A DNA stretch of 64,000 nucleotides from Fodinibius halophilus (lineage in GTDB: Bacteria > Bacteroidota > Rhodothermia > Balneolales > Balneolaceae), in contig NZ_JAALLS010000022.1 of NCBI RefSeq assembly GCF_011059105.1, positions 1 to 64,000 on the forward strand, in the 5' to 3' direction. Each line of letters begins with the position of its first letter. Within the stretch, counting starts at the first letter, position 1. The notes under the pieces were generated by a model. The model had not been told where the DNA came from and did not search any database. It saw only the letters and a program-made list of their open reading frames with translations. Below, in pieces: positions 55,633 through 64,000 of the stretch. The position numbers and the translations under genes were made by a program.

Positions 55633-55689
55633 CACGGCATAACATTATTTTTCATAACTTTTAAGTTTAAGTTTTAAATGGAATGACTT

Positions 55690-56010
55690 CTAAAAGCCGT
55701 AAAGCCATATAATGGCTACCATTGAACCAACAATACCCAATGAGGTAAAAACATTTTTTTTGTCTTCTTTAAAACGAATATAGGTGTAATACGTCCAAAT
55801 AGGTACACAAAATATTGATATAAGAATAAGATATTGAATATCAGGCCCTATGTATAGTAAAGAAGTGATGTATATCCCCATCAAGATAGATGAGAAATAG
55901 CCTAGCAGCTTAGTTTTTTCGCTTAATTCAGTTTTTTTCAAACTTAAGAGTTCATAAATAACATAAAGTACTAAAACGCCAGTTATTATATATGAAAAAT
56001 CAGAATCCAT
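55690..56010 (-). CDS. Small membrane protein of unknown function
   Basis: A 106-residue protein with four hydrophobic helices: SYIITGVLVLYVIYELLSL, LLGYFSSILMGIYITSLLYIG, YLILISIFCVPIWTYYTYI and VFTSLGIVGSMVAIIWLYGF. There is a charged break SLKKTELSEKTK after the first helix. No family is recognised. The gene is AT-rich, starts with ATG at 56010, and follows the lipoprotein gene by 90 bases on the same strand. It could be an immunity-type or sensor protein, but nothing in the sequence shows that. Confidence 0.55.
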   Translation of the reverse strand: MDSDFSYIITGVLVLYVIYELLSLKKTELSEKTKLLGYFSSILMGIYITSLLYIGPDIQYLILISIFCVPIWTYYTYIRFKEDKKNVFTSLGIVGSMVAIIWLYGF

Positions 56011-56100
56011 AGTTCATGTCTTAAAGATAAAAACTGAGTTCTAAATGTGATCAAGGTTTTACTTTTCCCAGATCACATTCATTATTTTATTTATTAAGAT

Positions 56101-56726
56101 TCATTCAGCCATACAGGCATTATAATCATCTATTGCAGTAGCTACAGCTAATGTTGCATTATAAACTGCCCCCGCAGCACAAGTGGCATAACCACCAGGG
56201 CCAGTTCTTAACCCTATTATTGTACATCCGTAATAGATCATAAAATCATATGTACGATGAGCGCTTTGTATGTCTTCCTCAAATTGCGCTTGACAGTTAT
56301 TGCTTTTGTTTAAAGTATTGTTGTTCGAAGTCGAAATATTGTGAAGTATTTTGAATAGTTGTCTTACCTCTACTTCAGGACGCTTACTAAGCTCGAATTG
56401 TTCTTTTAAGTAATTGACCTTCTCCATAATAAGAATTTTTCTTTCTTCCCAATATTCTTGATTTAATCCGATTTGGTTTAAAACATCTTCTTTTGATTGA
56501 TTCTTAGAAAATGAAGTTTTCCGATTCATCATCTTTTTTCTAATCTGACTAAATTGATTAGTAGTTTTCTTATTGAGTTCAACATATACAGAATCCTTGG
56601 AAATTTCCTTTGCTAATTCTTGCACCGATAAGCTGCTAAAATCAATACTTTTGGTATTACTAACCTGTTCTTGACACCCCCAAAGAAAAGAACCAAACAT
56701 ACACTAATTGAAAGTAAAGTTTTCAT
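56101..56726 (-). pseudogene. Cysteine-containing lipoprotein, signal peptide frameshifted
   Basis: The frame 56101-56700 begins MFGSFLWGCQEQVSN, which is not a signal peptide. The ATG at 56726, in another frame, reads MKTLLSISVCLVLFFGG, a clear lipoprotein signal. Adding one G to the G5 run (CCCCC at 56677-56681 on the plus strand) would join them as CLVLFFGGCQEQ, a good lipobox. The mature part has about 190 residues: a long charged, coiled-coil-like helix region, then a C-terminal part with four cysteines (NNCQ, YYGC, YATC, YNAC) rich in Ala. The last 30 residues, from GGYATCAAG to NACMAE, look like a helical hairpin tied by disulfides. Function unknown. The short frame itself may still be translated. 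Confidence 0.6.
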
Positions 56727-57018
56727 AATTATTTTTTTGTTTTATATTTTCTCATCCAAAAAGCCAACGTACTAACCTATTTCAATGAGGTGCTCTCTTA
56801 GCCCTTTTAATGAATGCCTTTCCAATATCATGAATGGGATTAAGCCCGTCAATATTGAACTGTATCCCATTTGTTTTCTGTCTATCCGTTTTGTTTGATG
56901 CCGATTTTAGGAGCCAAGATACAAGATATTAGGATCCCGGAAATTTGTTAATTCCATAACTGATTAGTGTTTTCATCTTCGACAGTAAAAGATAACCGAC
57001 ATAAGTCTAACTCTTTGC
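56727..57018. other. AT-rich intergenic region
   Basis: About 290 bases with no recognised gene. A 36-codon stretch on the minus strand (56760-56900) is open but has no start or family match. I see no convincing promoter or terminator. Confidence 0.5.
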
Positions 57019-57387
57019 TTAGTTGTTATACTCTTTATCATATAAGAGCTTCTCTCTAAGCTCGGTAAAATTCGTTTCGTAGTGTCGTTTAAGAAACTTG
57101 TATAGGGCTTGCTCATCTTTTAAGCCGATCTCCGCAGCGATAGCCCGACTTGTTTTGTAAGGATACTGTAAAGTCGCTTTGTGTAGTTGGGTATATCGTA
57201 CTCTGCAAAGACATTTATATGGCGTCTCACCGAAGTGCTCTGAAAAAGAAGTCGAAAAATAACTTCTCGAATATCCCATGTACCGGGCCCAATCTTGTAC
57301 GCTTGTTATTTGCTTTAAATTCTTTTTTAGAATATTGAGTGATAATTTTAAGTGAATAGGTTTATAGCAATATTTTTTCTCTTGCAT
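57019..57387 (-). CDS. AraC-type helix-turn-helix protein
   Basis: A 122-residue protein that is essentially only the AraC DNA-binding domain. It has the two HTH units: SVQDWARYMGYSRSYFSTSFSEHFGETPYKCL (first, with the GYSRSYFSTSF recognition helix) and TSRAIAAEIGLKDEQALYKFLKRHYETNFTELREKL (second, with the conserved helix-turn-helix and the F-x-x-x-F-x-x-x-x-E-x-R pattern). There is no sensor domain of the usual AraC proteins, so it may act without a ligand or in a partner complex. It lies upstream of the lipoprotein gene on the same strand and may control the small-gene island. It is AT-rich compared with core genes. Confidence 0.8.
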   Translation of the reverse strand: MQEKKYCYKPIHLKLSLNILKKNLKQITSVQDWARYMGYSRSYFSTSFSEHFGETPYKCLCRVRYTQLHKATLQYPYKTSRAIAAEIGLKDEQALYKFLKRHYETNFTELREKLLYDKEYNN

Positions 57388-57685
57388 ATCTAGCCGAGTT
57401 ATATTTCTATTATGATACTTTATATCAAGAGCTTCAGCCGATACTTTTGTTACATTAGAACCCTTTAATTGTTATAGAACTAATAATTTTTCAAATATGG
57501 CTTCTGCCAGTATCATTTTACAGTATGCTTGTAAGCCAACTATTTCAATGAGAATTCGAAGAACAAATATTGTAAAAGAACTTCTATGTTATAACGAGTA
57601 GGGGGAATACTAGAAGTTTGACGTGGGGAACAACAAACCCCGACCCCGAATCCACCGGGCTCGTGATGGCAGCTATTAAGGGATT
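57388..57685. other. AT-rich intergenic region
   Basis: About 300 bases between the AraC-type gene and the epimerase gene. A GGGGTTTG/CCCC palindrome near 57626-57645 could serve as a weak terminator for the epimerase gene on the minus strand. No gene is seen. Confidence 0.45.
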
Positions 57686-58726
57686 TTAAACCATCTTGTT
57701 ATTATTTCGAAAAACACCCAACCCGGGCTGATCACTTAATACAAGCTTTTTATCTTCGGTAAGTGCTACCCCTTCAAAAGGATCATCCTTAATCAACAAA
57801 AAACCATCCAGGTCCACATAATCAGCCCATGTCCCGATCAGGGCTCCGGCGGAAATGGCCAGCGAACTCTCAATCATACAGCCCACCATTACGCTTAAAT
57901 CATACTTTTGAGCCTGTGCAATTACATTTCGTGCTTTAACCAGGCTCCCTATTTTCATCAGCTTGATGTTGATGCCGTGAAAAGCCCGGGACATCTGCTT
58001 CAGGTTTTCGTTCCCCTTAAAACTTTCATCGGCCATAAGGGGCAACGGCGACCACTGTTTTAAGGCTATCATCTCATCAAACATGGCCGACGGCATCGGC
58101 TGCTCTACCAGTTCTATATTTTGATCCGCTAAGAAGGTGATCTGTTTCTTGGCCTCATTGACGTTCTTCCACCCTTCGTTGGCATCTACGCGAATAGGCT
58201 TATCCGTAATTTCCCGTATGCCCCGAATAATATCACGGTCACGCTCGGTACCCAGCTTTACTTTCAGGATGGGATATTCTTCTGCTTCACGAACTTTCTG
58301 TTGCATCACTTCAATGCTGTCCAAGCCGATGGTAAAGGATGTGGAAGGAGTTATATTTGAAGGAGCATTCCAACATTTCCATAGCGGCTGCTCTTCTGAT
58401 TTGGCCCACCAATCCAACCATGCCATCTCGAGCGCTGCCAATGCAGCATATACCGGGGAATCCAAGCTTGCTAATTTTTGAGCCACGGCATCCGGACTAT
58501 CCAAGTCGTCAAAAAAACCTTCTCCAAGATCATCAATGAAGTTGATAACTGTTTCGGCATCTTCAGCATAGCGTCGATTGGGCCCTGCTTCTCCCCAACC
58601 GGTAATGCCGTCGGCCGTAAGGCTGACCACCACATTGCGCACTGTTTCTTTGGTACCGCGGGCAATAGTAAATGGATTGGTTAATGTGAGTTCACTGACT
58701 TGGCACTCAATATTAAAATGAGACAT
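57686..58726 (-). CDS. L-Ala-D/L-Glu (dipeptide) epimerase
   Basis: A 346-residue member of the enolase superfamily, muconate lactonising group. It has a cap domain at the N-terminus, then the catalytic barrel: the K-x-K motif in PILKVKLGTERD, the metal ligands in RVDANEGW, LVEQPMP and MADESFKG, and the second Lys in GINIKLMKIG. The arrangement fits the dipeptide epimerases that turn L-Ala-D-Glu to L-Ala-L-Glu in peptidoglycan recycling. I use the ATG at 58726; the upstream TTG adds two residues. The start overlaps the cdsA stop by 14 bases. Confidence 0.88.
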   Translation of the reverse strand: MSHFNIECQVSELTLTNPFTIARGTKETVRNVVVSLTADGITGWGEAGPNRRYAEDAETVINFIDDLGEGFFDDLDSPDAVAQKLASLDSPVYAALAALEMAWLDWWAKSEEQPLWKCWNAPSNITPSTSFTIGLDSIEVMQQKVREAEEYPILKVKLGTERDRDIIRGIREITDKPIRVDANEGWKNVNEAKKQITFLADQNIELVEQPMPSAMFDEMIALKQWSPLPLMADESFKGNENLKQMSRAFHGINIKLMKIGSLVKARNVIAQAQKYDLSVMVGCMIESSLAISAGALIGTWADYVDLDGFLLIKDDPFEGVALTEDKKLVLSDQPGLGVFRNNNKMV

Positions 58727-59534
58727 ACCCAATAACTTTCAAGAAATAGAGGTAACAATAAAAAGCCGGTGCTGCTAAGATAAGGGCATCAAATCGATCG
58801 AAGACACCACCATGTCCCGGCAGTATGTTAGAAGCGTCTTTTACATTTGCTGCCCGCTTGAGGCGACTTGCTGTTAAATCACCAATAGGGCCAAAAATAC
58901 TAACAAATACGGCAGCAGGAGCTATAGCCAGTATAGAGACAGGAAACTCAAAGGGCACAAAATATATGACTAACCCTAATCCTACCAATGCCCCGATGAT
59001 CCCGAAAAAAAAGCCTTCCCAGGTCTTGTTCGGACTAATGGTGGGAGCCAGCTTATTTTTACCAAATGCCTTCCCACCAAAATATGCAAAAACATCATTC
59101 CCCCAGACCATCAGTAGTACGCTTATGGTCAATGCAAAGCCCATTTCACTGCTTCCCATATCACGTATCAAAAGCATCGTTAATAAGCCCAATGGAGCAT
59201 AAATGCCTGCAAAAAAGGTAGATATAAGTTCTTGTAACCCAACATTCCCGGTTTTAAATATTTTAACTGCCACAAAAACCAGAAAAATCCCAATACCTAT
59301 AGGAAAAGCGTGATCCAAAAAAGGGATCAAAAGCACCCATAGTCCAATAGCATAGGGGAAATAAGGATCCGGCTTAAAACCGGATCCTTCACTTAGGGCC
59401 GAGAGTTCATACTGAATAAATAAAGATATAAGTACCACCAACCCTGCAAAGCTCCAACCACCCATCCAGGTAATAAATAAGAATAGAGCCGCAGCTGGCG
59501 CGGCAAAGAGAATACGCTTAGCTAATTCACTCAC
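58713..59534 (-). CDS. cdsA: Phosphatidate cytidylyltransferase
   Basis: Makes CDP-diacylglycerol from phosphatidate and CTP, the branch point for membrane phospholipids. A 273-residue membrane protein with about eight helices. The family signature near the C-terminus reads SRLKRAANVKDASNILPGHGGVFDRFDALI, with the conserved Lys-Asp and Asp-Arg-x-Asp residues. The start is a GTG at 59534, eight bases after the DUF2007 gene stop. The gene overlaps the epimerase gene by 14 bases and reads with the whole minus-strand group 58-64 kb. Confidence 0.95.
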   Translation of the reverse strand: MSELAKRILFAAPAAALFLFITWMGGWSFAGLVVLISLFIQYELSALSEGSGFKPDPYFPYAIGLWVLLIPFLDHAFPIGIGIFLVFVAVKIFKTGNVGLQELISTFFAGIYAPLGLLTMLLIRDMGSSEMGFALTISVLLMVWGNDVFAYFGGKAFGKNKLAPTISPNKTWEGFFFGIIGALVGLGLVIYFVPFEFPVSILAIAPAAVFVSIFGPIGDLTASRLKRAANVKDASNILPGHGGVFDRFDALILAAPAFYCYLYFLKVIGYVSF

Positions 59535-59541
59535 AGCTTAT

Positions 59542-59805
59542 CTACTCTTCCTCCCCTTCATTATTAAGCGCAGTTTCAGCCAGGATTTCACGGGCTTCCT
59601 CTTCATACTCATTTGGTACGTACAGATATACCAAAGCTGTATCTCCTATATTCAAACTTAAGGCAGAGTCGCGCTTCGATAAAATATTAGCCGGTATATC
59701 TTGGTCAGCCAGGTGATCTTTAGCCATTTCAACTTTATACTCTGTTCCTGCCTCCATAACACAGGCCCAATTTTCAATTTCGTTCGGATCGGCTTCATTA
59801 AACAT
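59542..59805 (-). CDS. DUF2007 (putative signal-transducing) protein
   Basis: An 87-residue small protein of the DUF2007 type. It has the usual pattern ENWACVMEAGTEYKVEMAKDHLADQDIPANILSKRDSALSLN followed by the beta strand ALVYLYVPNEYEEEAREIL and an acidic tail. The fold is a small alpha/beta sandwich found beside unrelated genes; some are proposed to sense small molecules, none proven. It lies between cdsA and the CPBP-type protease gene, spaced 7 and 12 bases from them, so it is in one operon. Confidence 0.8.
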   Translation of the reverse strand: MFNEADPNEIENWACVMEAGTEYKVEMAKDHLADQDIPANILSKRDSALSLNIGDTALVYLYVPNEYEEEAREILAETALNNEGEEE

Positions 59806-59817
59806 AGTAACTCCGTT

Positions 59818-60723
59818 TTAGGTTGCCCTTTTGGTGTACTGGTTGTACATGAAATATACAATAAAACCACTTATTAACAGACTCGGAATTACAGCTTCTA
59901 TAGGCGGCATTGATTCGGGTGTAATTTCGGCAAAAGCGGAATCCGGGTAGTAGGTACCTACCAGCACGCTTCCCCCGTTATTCACCAAGTGAGCAACCAT
60001 CGCCGGTAGAATACTGCGTGATGTCCACGTTATAAAAGCAAAAACCATCCCCAGTGTTGCTAGAGGCAACAAGTTTGTAGGCTGTATGTGATACATCCCA
60101 AAGAAGATCCCTGAAACAATAATTGCGGGCCAAATCCCCCAACTTTTCTCCAAAGCTCGCATTACGTAGCCGCGATATAGCACTTCTTCACATACAGCAG
60201 GTACCAGGGCTACATGAAAAAGAGTAAGCCATACCAGGTGATCTCCCTTCAAGAAATCCTCAATCATCTGCATCTGGGTATTTTGCATCTCACTCAGGAA
60301 TTCAGGAGCCGGAACCATGGCATTAAGCCATGATAAGAACCATACAAAAGGTTGTATGGCAAAAATCAATGCAATAGTTAGGACAATCTTTGACGGAGTA
60401 TCGGGGTTGAAGTTAAACCGAAAAAAAGAGGGGCGACCTCTAGAAGAAACATGAAGACGTGCAAAAAACCAGGTAGCTAACCCCAGAAATAGAATTTGGC
60501 CAGTAGAATTGCCAATAAAGAGAAGGTCAATATTCTCTGTAACTAATTTTTCTATCTGGGCAGGATCAAAGGTCCCTCCTTGTTGCCATACTATTAACAG
60601 TATCCCGACAACGTTAGCAGTAACCTGAAACAAAACGAAGGCACCAATAATCCAAAGAATGGCCAGTGCCCAGTCGGCAAAACCGTTTCGTTCTGCCCAT
60701 GAAGTATAATGTTCTTCGCTCAT
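59818..60723 (-). CDS. CPBP-family intramembrane metalloprotease
   Basis: A 301-residue membrane protein of the CPBP/Abi (Rce1-like) group. The motifs are LVPAVCEEVLYRGYVMRAL (Glu-Glu-x-x-x-Arg), GMYHIQPTNL (phenylalanine/His block FGMYH) and MVAHLVNNGG (His near the C-terminus), embedded in about eight membrane helices. Members cleave prenylated or other membrane substrates, or act in peptide-pheromone or bacteriocin immunity; the role here is unknown. It is 12 bases upstream of the DUF2007 gene on the same strand. Confidence 0.88.
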   Translation of the reverse strand: MSEEHYTSWAERNGFADWALAILWIIGAFVLFQVTANVVGILLIVWQQGGTFDPAQIEKLVTENIDLLFIGNSTGQILFLGLATWFFARLHVSSRGRPSFFRFNFNPDTPSKIVLTIALIFAIQPFVWFLSWLNAMVPAPEFLSEMQNTQMQMIEDFLKGDHLVWLTLFHVALVPAVCEEVLYRGYVMRALEKSWGIWPAIIVSGIFFGMYHIQPTNLLPLATLGMVFAFITWTSRSILPAMVAHLVNNGGSVLVGTYYPDSAFAEITPESMPPIEAVIPSLLISGFIVYFMYNQYTKRAT

Positions 60724-60775
60724 TAAAAAATTAAATTCTCAAATTGGCAATATTATTTATTGCCAGAATAAACAA

Positions 60776-61363
60776 TTATCCCTCGTCTTTGCCAAATATT
60801 TTAGCGCCGATCATTCCTGTTATAAGATTTCCAATTCCCAATATTACGGTATTCATTAAAAATCCCTTTGTGATACCCCAAAGGGTATTACTGTTTTTAA
60901 ATTCTGAGGCTATGCTATCAACCATTTGCTGTTTTTGCCCTTCAGGAACTCCTTCCATGGCTTCAAAATTTGCAATCATGCTATCCATAAGACGCTCAGT
61001 ATATGTTGGATCAATGACATTCCAAAATTGGTTCAGGACAGTAACAACAATAGCGGTGGCAATGGCAACATATAGTCCTATTAGAGCTCCCTTTCCAAGC
61101 GTAATAGATAATCCGCCATATGTTTTAGAATAATGCCAAATAGCAAGTATAGCACCACATATACCAACCAAACAAGCGATACTAGAGCTTACCGTCTGAT
61201 TCATATTGCCAAACATAGAACCGGACGGTTCTGAATTAATCATTGCATAACCACCAATTAGTGATATCGCAAAATAAAGAATACCAAAAATAAGTGCAGC
61301 TATACCTACAGATGTCCAATATGACGGCTGTTCGTTAACTGTTTGTTGTTGTGACTCTTCCAT
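60776..61363 (-). CDS. DUF4199 domain-containing membrane protein
   Basis: A 195-residue membrane protein with four helices: SVGIAALIFGILYFAISLIGGY, SIACLVGICGAILAIWHY, LGKGALIGLYVAIATAIVVTVLNQFW and KGFLMNTVILGIGNLITGMIGA. The segment HYSKTYGGLSITLGKGALIGLYVAI and the WNVIDPTY...ERLMDSMIANFEAM loop fit DUF4199, a Bacteroidota family of unknown function. It overlaps the DUF2085 gene at its start by 29 bases, so the two may be coupled, and lies 52 bases upstream of the CPBP gene. Confidence 0.8.
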   Translation of the reverse strand: MEESQQQTVNEQPSYWTSVGIAALIFGILYFAISLIGGYAMINSEPSGSMFGNMNQTVSSSIACLVGICGAILAIWHYSKTYGGLSITLGKGALIGLYVAIATAIVVTVLNQFWNVIDPTYTERLMDSMIANFEAMEGVPEGQKQQMVDSIASEFKNSNTLWGITKGFLMNTVILGIGNLITGMIGAKIFGKDEG

Positions 61364-61835
61364 GATTTATCCCCTTTGATTTGATTGTAGTTAGAAAAAA
61401 GTCTCTTGAAAAGATTAGTGCGCCAGTTGAGCCCAATAGGATCCCCAACACCAATCGCGAGAGAAGCGTATTTTGCCAAAATCCGAGCATATTTCCAACA
61501 ACATCAATAAAATTTAATATAAGTGCTGAAAGTGCTAATTTTTTGGGCGATAGTAAGTTAGGAAAAGTCCATTTAGCCCATAAAGGCATTGTTATCCAGA
61601 ATATGGCAAAGGCCGAATAGATCCCCAAACACCGGCTGCAAACAGCCATGGGTTGTCCATTTATCCAAAATGAACGTTCTGGGAGTTGGTGGCACAGCAT
61701 CTGAAATGCCTGATGTTGCCACTGAAATAGCCAAAAGCCCGATTGATTCCATAATCCACCACCTAATGCCACCAAAACAATGCCGCAAGTTAAAACCAAT
61801 ACTAAAAAGTAAAGTTTTAACTGCTTCGTTTGCAT
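61335..61835 (-). CDS. DUF2085 membrane protein
   Basis: A 166-residue membrane protein with about four helices. The signature CHQLPERSFWINGQPMAVCSRCLGIYSAF at residues 48-76 has the conserved His and three Cys that define DUF2085, suggesting a metal site near the membrane. Function unknown. It lies nine bases after the thioesterase gene and overlaps the DUF4199 gene, all on the minus strand. Confidence 0.85.
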   Translation of the reverse strand: MQTKQLKLYFLVLVLTCGIVLVALGGGLWNQSGFWLFQWQHQAFQMLCHQLPERSFWINGQPMAVCSRCLGIYSAFAIFWITMPLWAKWTFPNLLSPKKLALSALILNFIDVVGNMLGFWQNTLLSRLVLGILLGSTGALIFSRDFFLTTIKSKGINHGRVTTTNS

Positions 61836-61844
61836 AACCTTAAA

Positions 61845-62312
61845 TTAGATCGCAGATTCCAAGTTACTGATAAAATCAGCGGGAGCCCGACACGGTTTCC
61901 GGTTTTCTTCTTTCATAAAACAGAGTGATACCTGTCCAATTATATGAGGTTGTTCCCTCCTTTCAGTATAAACTTCGTAGTACGTTTCGAGTTTTACTGT
62001 AGGAACCTCAAACAGCATCACTTTAATAGTCATTAACTCATCATAGAAAACGGGTGCTTTATAATCAACTTCGGTATGGATAACCGGAAGCATAACGCCG
62101 TTTTCTTCGAGCTTGGTATAGGGAAAGCCCAATGACCGAATCATTTCGGTACGGGACTCCTCAAAATATTCCAGATAGCGTCCATAATAGACATAGCCCA
62201 TCTGGTCGGTTTCTCCATACCGGCTGCGTAGGCTATGAGAGTAACAATAGATCGGGTCTTCTGATGGAATCACAGTGCGATATGTTAGGCCGGCTGGGCA
62301 GCTTGTTCCCAT
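61845..62312 (-). CDS. Hotdog-fold acyl-CoA thioesterase (YbgC/4HBT type)
   Basis: Hydrolyses acyl-CoA thioesters. The hotdog signature [35 protein letters not shown], with the catalytic Asp and the GYVYYGRY helix, is followed by [24 protein letters not shown] and the C-terminal strand pattern. The ATG at 62312 makes 155 residues and overlaps accA by 28 bases; a GTG at 62273 would remove the unusual 13-residue leader ([13 protein letters not shown]) and is about the normal family length, so it may be the true start. It follows accA on the same strand, which fits a role in fatty-acid metabolism. Confidence 0.9.
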   Translation of the reverse strand: MGTSCPAGLTYRTVIPSEDPIYCYSHSLRSRYGETDQMGYVYYGRYLEYFEESRTEMIRSLGFPYTKLEENGVMLPVIHTEVDYKAPVFYDELMTIKVMLFEVPTVKLETYYEVYTERREQPHIIGQVSLCFMKEENRKPCRAPADFISNLESAI

Positions 62313-63250
62313 TCGCCCATATTGGAATACTTTTCAATACGGTTTTCAACCAGTTCTGCGGGCGACATTTTTTTGAGACGCTTTAATGATTCCAGTAGCT
62401 GTTCTTTGACTGCCTTTGCCGATTGATCAGGGTCGCGATGGGCTCCCCCTAGTGGTTCATCAATAATTCCTTCAATAATACCCATATCTTCAAGATCAGG
62501 AGCCGTTAACTTTAGTACCGCTGCGGCCTGTTCTTTATAGTCCCAGGTTTTCCATAAAATTGAAGAACATGATTCGGGAGAAATTACCGAATACCAGGTA
62601 TTTTCCATCATATACACTTCATTACCCATGCCGATACCGATTGCACCACCGCTGGCACCTTCTCCTATCACCACTGAAATAATAGGCACCTTGAGCGTTG
62701 CCATCATCTTTAAATTCTTTGCTATGGCCTCGGCCTGTCCACGTTCTTCGGCTTCTAAGCCAGGATAAGCACCGGGGGTATCTAACAAAGTAATAACCGG
62801 TATATCAAACTTTTCGCCTAGTTTCATAAGGCGATGAGCCTTTCGATATCCTTCAGGGTTTGCCATCCCAAACCGGCGATATTGTCGGCTGTCGGTATCC
62901 CGGCCCTTTTGATGCCCCATGATAACCACTGATTGGCCATCAATTGTTGCAAATCCTCCTACAATAGCTTTATCGTCACTATGGTATCGGTCACCGTGAA
63001 TTTCTACAAAGTTTTCGGTGATTTTATAAATATAATCCAGCGTATAGGGCCGCTCGGGATGACGAGCCAGCTGTACACGCTGCCATCGTGTTAAATTGGA
63101 AAAGATGGATTTTCGCAGTTCATCAACACGCTCTTCAAGTCGTTCGATTTCAGGTGTTAATACATCATCGTCCGTTATCGAAAGCTCGCTGAGCTCTTTA
63201 ATTTTCTTTTCGAGATCAGCAATTGGTTGTTCGAAATCTAAATACTCCAT
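62285..63250 (-). CDS. accA: Acetyl-CoA carboxylase carboxyltransferase subunit alpha
   Basis: With AccD, transfers the carboxyl group from biotin to acetyl-CoA to form malonyl-CoA. The start ATG at 63250 gives [16 protein letters not shown], exactly the family N-terminus; a TTG 33 bases upstream is rejected. 321 residues with [88 protein letters not shown] and [33 protein letters not shown], all conserved. The product is cytoplasmic and joins AccB, AccC and AccD, none of which is in this window. It is followed by a thioesterase gene. Confidence 0.96.
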   Translation of the reverse strand: MEYLDFEQPIADLEKKIKELSELSITDDDVLTPEIERLEERVDELRKSIFSNLTRWQRVQLARHPERPYTLDYIYKITENFVEIHGDRYHSDDKAIVGGFATIDGQSVVIMGHQKGRDTDSRQYRRFGMANPEGYRKAHRLMKLGEKFDIPVITLLDTPGAYPGLEAEERGQAEAIAKNLKMMATLKVPIISVVIGEGASGGAIGIGMGNEVYMMENTWYSVISPESCSSILWKTWDYKEQAAAVLKLTAPDLEDMGIIEGIIDEPLGGAHRDPDQSAKAVKEQLLESLKRLKKMSPAELVENRIEKYSNMGEWEQAAQPA

Positions 63251-63326
63251 ACCATTTATTTGTCGCTTGAAAATTCCGTTCAAATATAAGAACTAAAGCT
63301 AAGATTTAAGAACTTATCTTAGAGTT

Positions 63327-64000
63327 TTACAGTGTCCCGAAAATACTTTGAAGTTTTAATGTCCAAACCCTCCATATCGCTTCCCAGACAATACCTTTCG
63401 ACATTTTAGACACCCCTTCTTCTCGCTCACGAAAGATAATTGCTACTTCTCTGAGTGTAAACCCTGCTTGCCAAGCTCTAAAATGTAATTCGATCTGGAA
63501 TGCATAGCCATTAGATTTGATCCCATCCACTGGAATATGTTCCAACACATTTCTATGGATACATTTAAAACCGGCGGTAGTATCAAAAATAGGAAGCCCA
63601 GTAATATAACGGGCATACAGATTGGCACTATAAGAGAGAATTAATCGACTCAAAGGCCAATTAATAATGCTGATACCATCAGCATAACGCGACCCAATAG
63701 CCACATCGGCATCACTATTTTTAACTTTATTAACTAAGCGCGGCAGGTCATCAGGATCATGAGAAAAGTCAGCATCCATCTCACATATATAATCGTATTC
63801 ATGCTCCAGGGCATATTTAAATCCTCGCACATAGGCTGTGCCCAATCCCAATTTTCCGGATCGTTCAATTAAATGAAGGCGACCACCATATTGCTCTTGC
63901 TGATCTTTAACGATCTGCGCCGTTCCATCCGGGGATCCATCATCCACAATCAGCAGATGCATAGCCGGGGCTAATCCCATAACCTGCTCAATTAATCGAG
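63327..64000 (-). CDS. Glycosyltransferase family 2, dolichol-phosphate mannosyltransferase-like, 5' partial
   Basis: The frame is open past the right window edge: upstream of the ATG at 63980 it continues RLIEQVMGLAPA, so that Met is internal. About 224 residues are visible. The GT2 motifs are IVDDGSPDGTA, EMDADFSHDPDDLPRLV (the D-x-D metal site) and GSRYADGISIINWPLSRL, then FDTTAGFKCIHR and GYAFQIELHFRAWQAGF, which match the polyprenol-phosphate mannosyltransferase (DPM1) group. It would make lipid-linked sugar for glycosylation at the membrane face. It lacks C-terminal membrane helices in the visible part. It lies 76 bases upstream of accA. Confidence 0.92.
   Translation of the reverse strand, partial: RLIEQVMGLAPAMHLLIVDDGSPDGTAQIVKDQQEQYGGRLHLIERSGKLGLGTAYVRGFKYALEHEYDYICEMDADFSHDPDDLPRLVNKVKNSDADVAIGSRYADGISIINWPLSRLILSYSANLYARYITGLPIFDTTAGFKCIHRNVLEHIPVDGIKSNGYAFQIELHFRAWQAGFTLREVAIIFREREEGVSKMSKGIVWEAIWRVWTLKLQSIFGTL

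Noticed and set aside
56760-56900. 36-codon minus-strand frame (phrase NIDGLNPIHDIGKAF)
   Set aside because: No start codon in a good place, no family match and no ribosome site.

Overview
The window reads as a piece of a Bacteroidota-like chromosome, most likely a member of Balneolota or a close relative (Balneola/Fodinibius type). This is inferred from protein content: GLPGLI-family protein beside a TonB-type receptor, DUF3078, DUF2851 and DUF4199 proteins, a lamin-tail-domain surface protein ending in a FlgD-like Ig domain, FadL plus SGNH lipoprotein, MauE/DoxX, and a K+-dependent membrane pyrophosphatase. No rRNA or marker tree is available, so the phylum is a judgement. Coding density is high and most genes are ordinary housekeeping genes. 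There is no CRISPR array, prophage or recognisable defence island.

Layout. 1-8.9 kb: the C-terminal part of a giant modular surface protein, murI and a BaiN/HI0933 flavoprotein (overlapping TAATG), then a minus-strand ABC transporter pair and phoH. 9-13 kb: a GLPGLI/TonB-receptor locus whose receptor gene carries a one-base frameshift. 13-29.4 kb: RNA methyltransferase, aldehyde dehydrogenase, DUF3078, pyrR, a YtxH/DUF2851 pair, tRNA-Gln, prs-rplY-pth-hppA, a methyltransferase, fadL with its SGNH lipoprotein, and pyrF-rnhA. 29.4-30.1 kb: a gene-free, repeat-rich stretch with an elaborate palindromic element. 30.1-46.6 kb: a long minus-strand run holding tsaD, nadA-nadC-nadB (de novo NAD synthesis), dnaK, hsp20, aroA, a giant TPR protein, a CBS protein, hflX and a BatA-type vWA protein. 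46.7-49.4 kb: a divergent beta-propeller-like lipoprotein.

49.4-57.7 kb is the accessory part: perfect hairpin repeats, an SDR epimerase, a MauE/DoxX protein, a three-gene ABC exporter whose upstream region was hit by a GC-rich IS5-type element, a decayed IS30 transposase, and three small AT-rich genes. One of these is a cysteine-bearing lipoprotein whose signal peptide is out of frame by one base at a G5 run. 57.7-64 kb returns to core genes: dipeptide epimerase, cdsA, DUF2007, a CPBP protease, DUF4199, DUF2085, thioesterase, accA and a glycosyltransferase cut by the window end.

Several genes work together: murI and the dipeptide epimerase in peptidoglycan synthesis and recycling; prs, pyrR, pyrF and nadC around PRPP; nadB/nadC/nadA in NAD synthesis; rplY/pth/tsaD/tRNA-Gln in translation; dnaK/hsp20 in proteostasis; accA/cdsA/FadL in lipids. 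I did not find a clear new multi-gene system. The best leads are the structured element at 29.43-29.54 kb, two one-base frameshifts in envelope protein genes, and the small-gene island at 55.7-57.4 kb.
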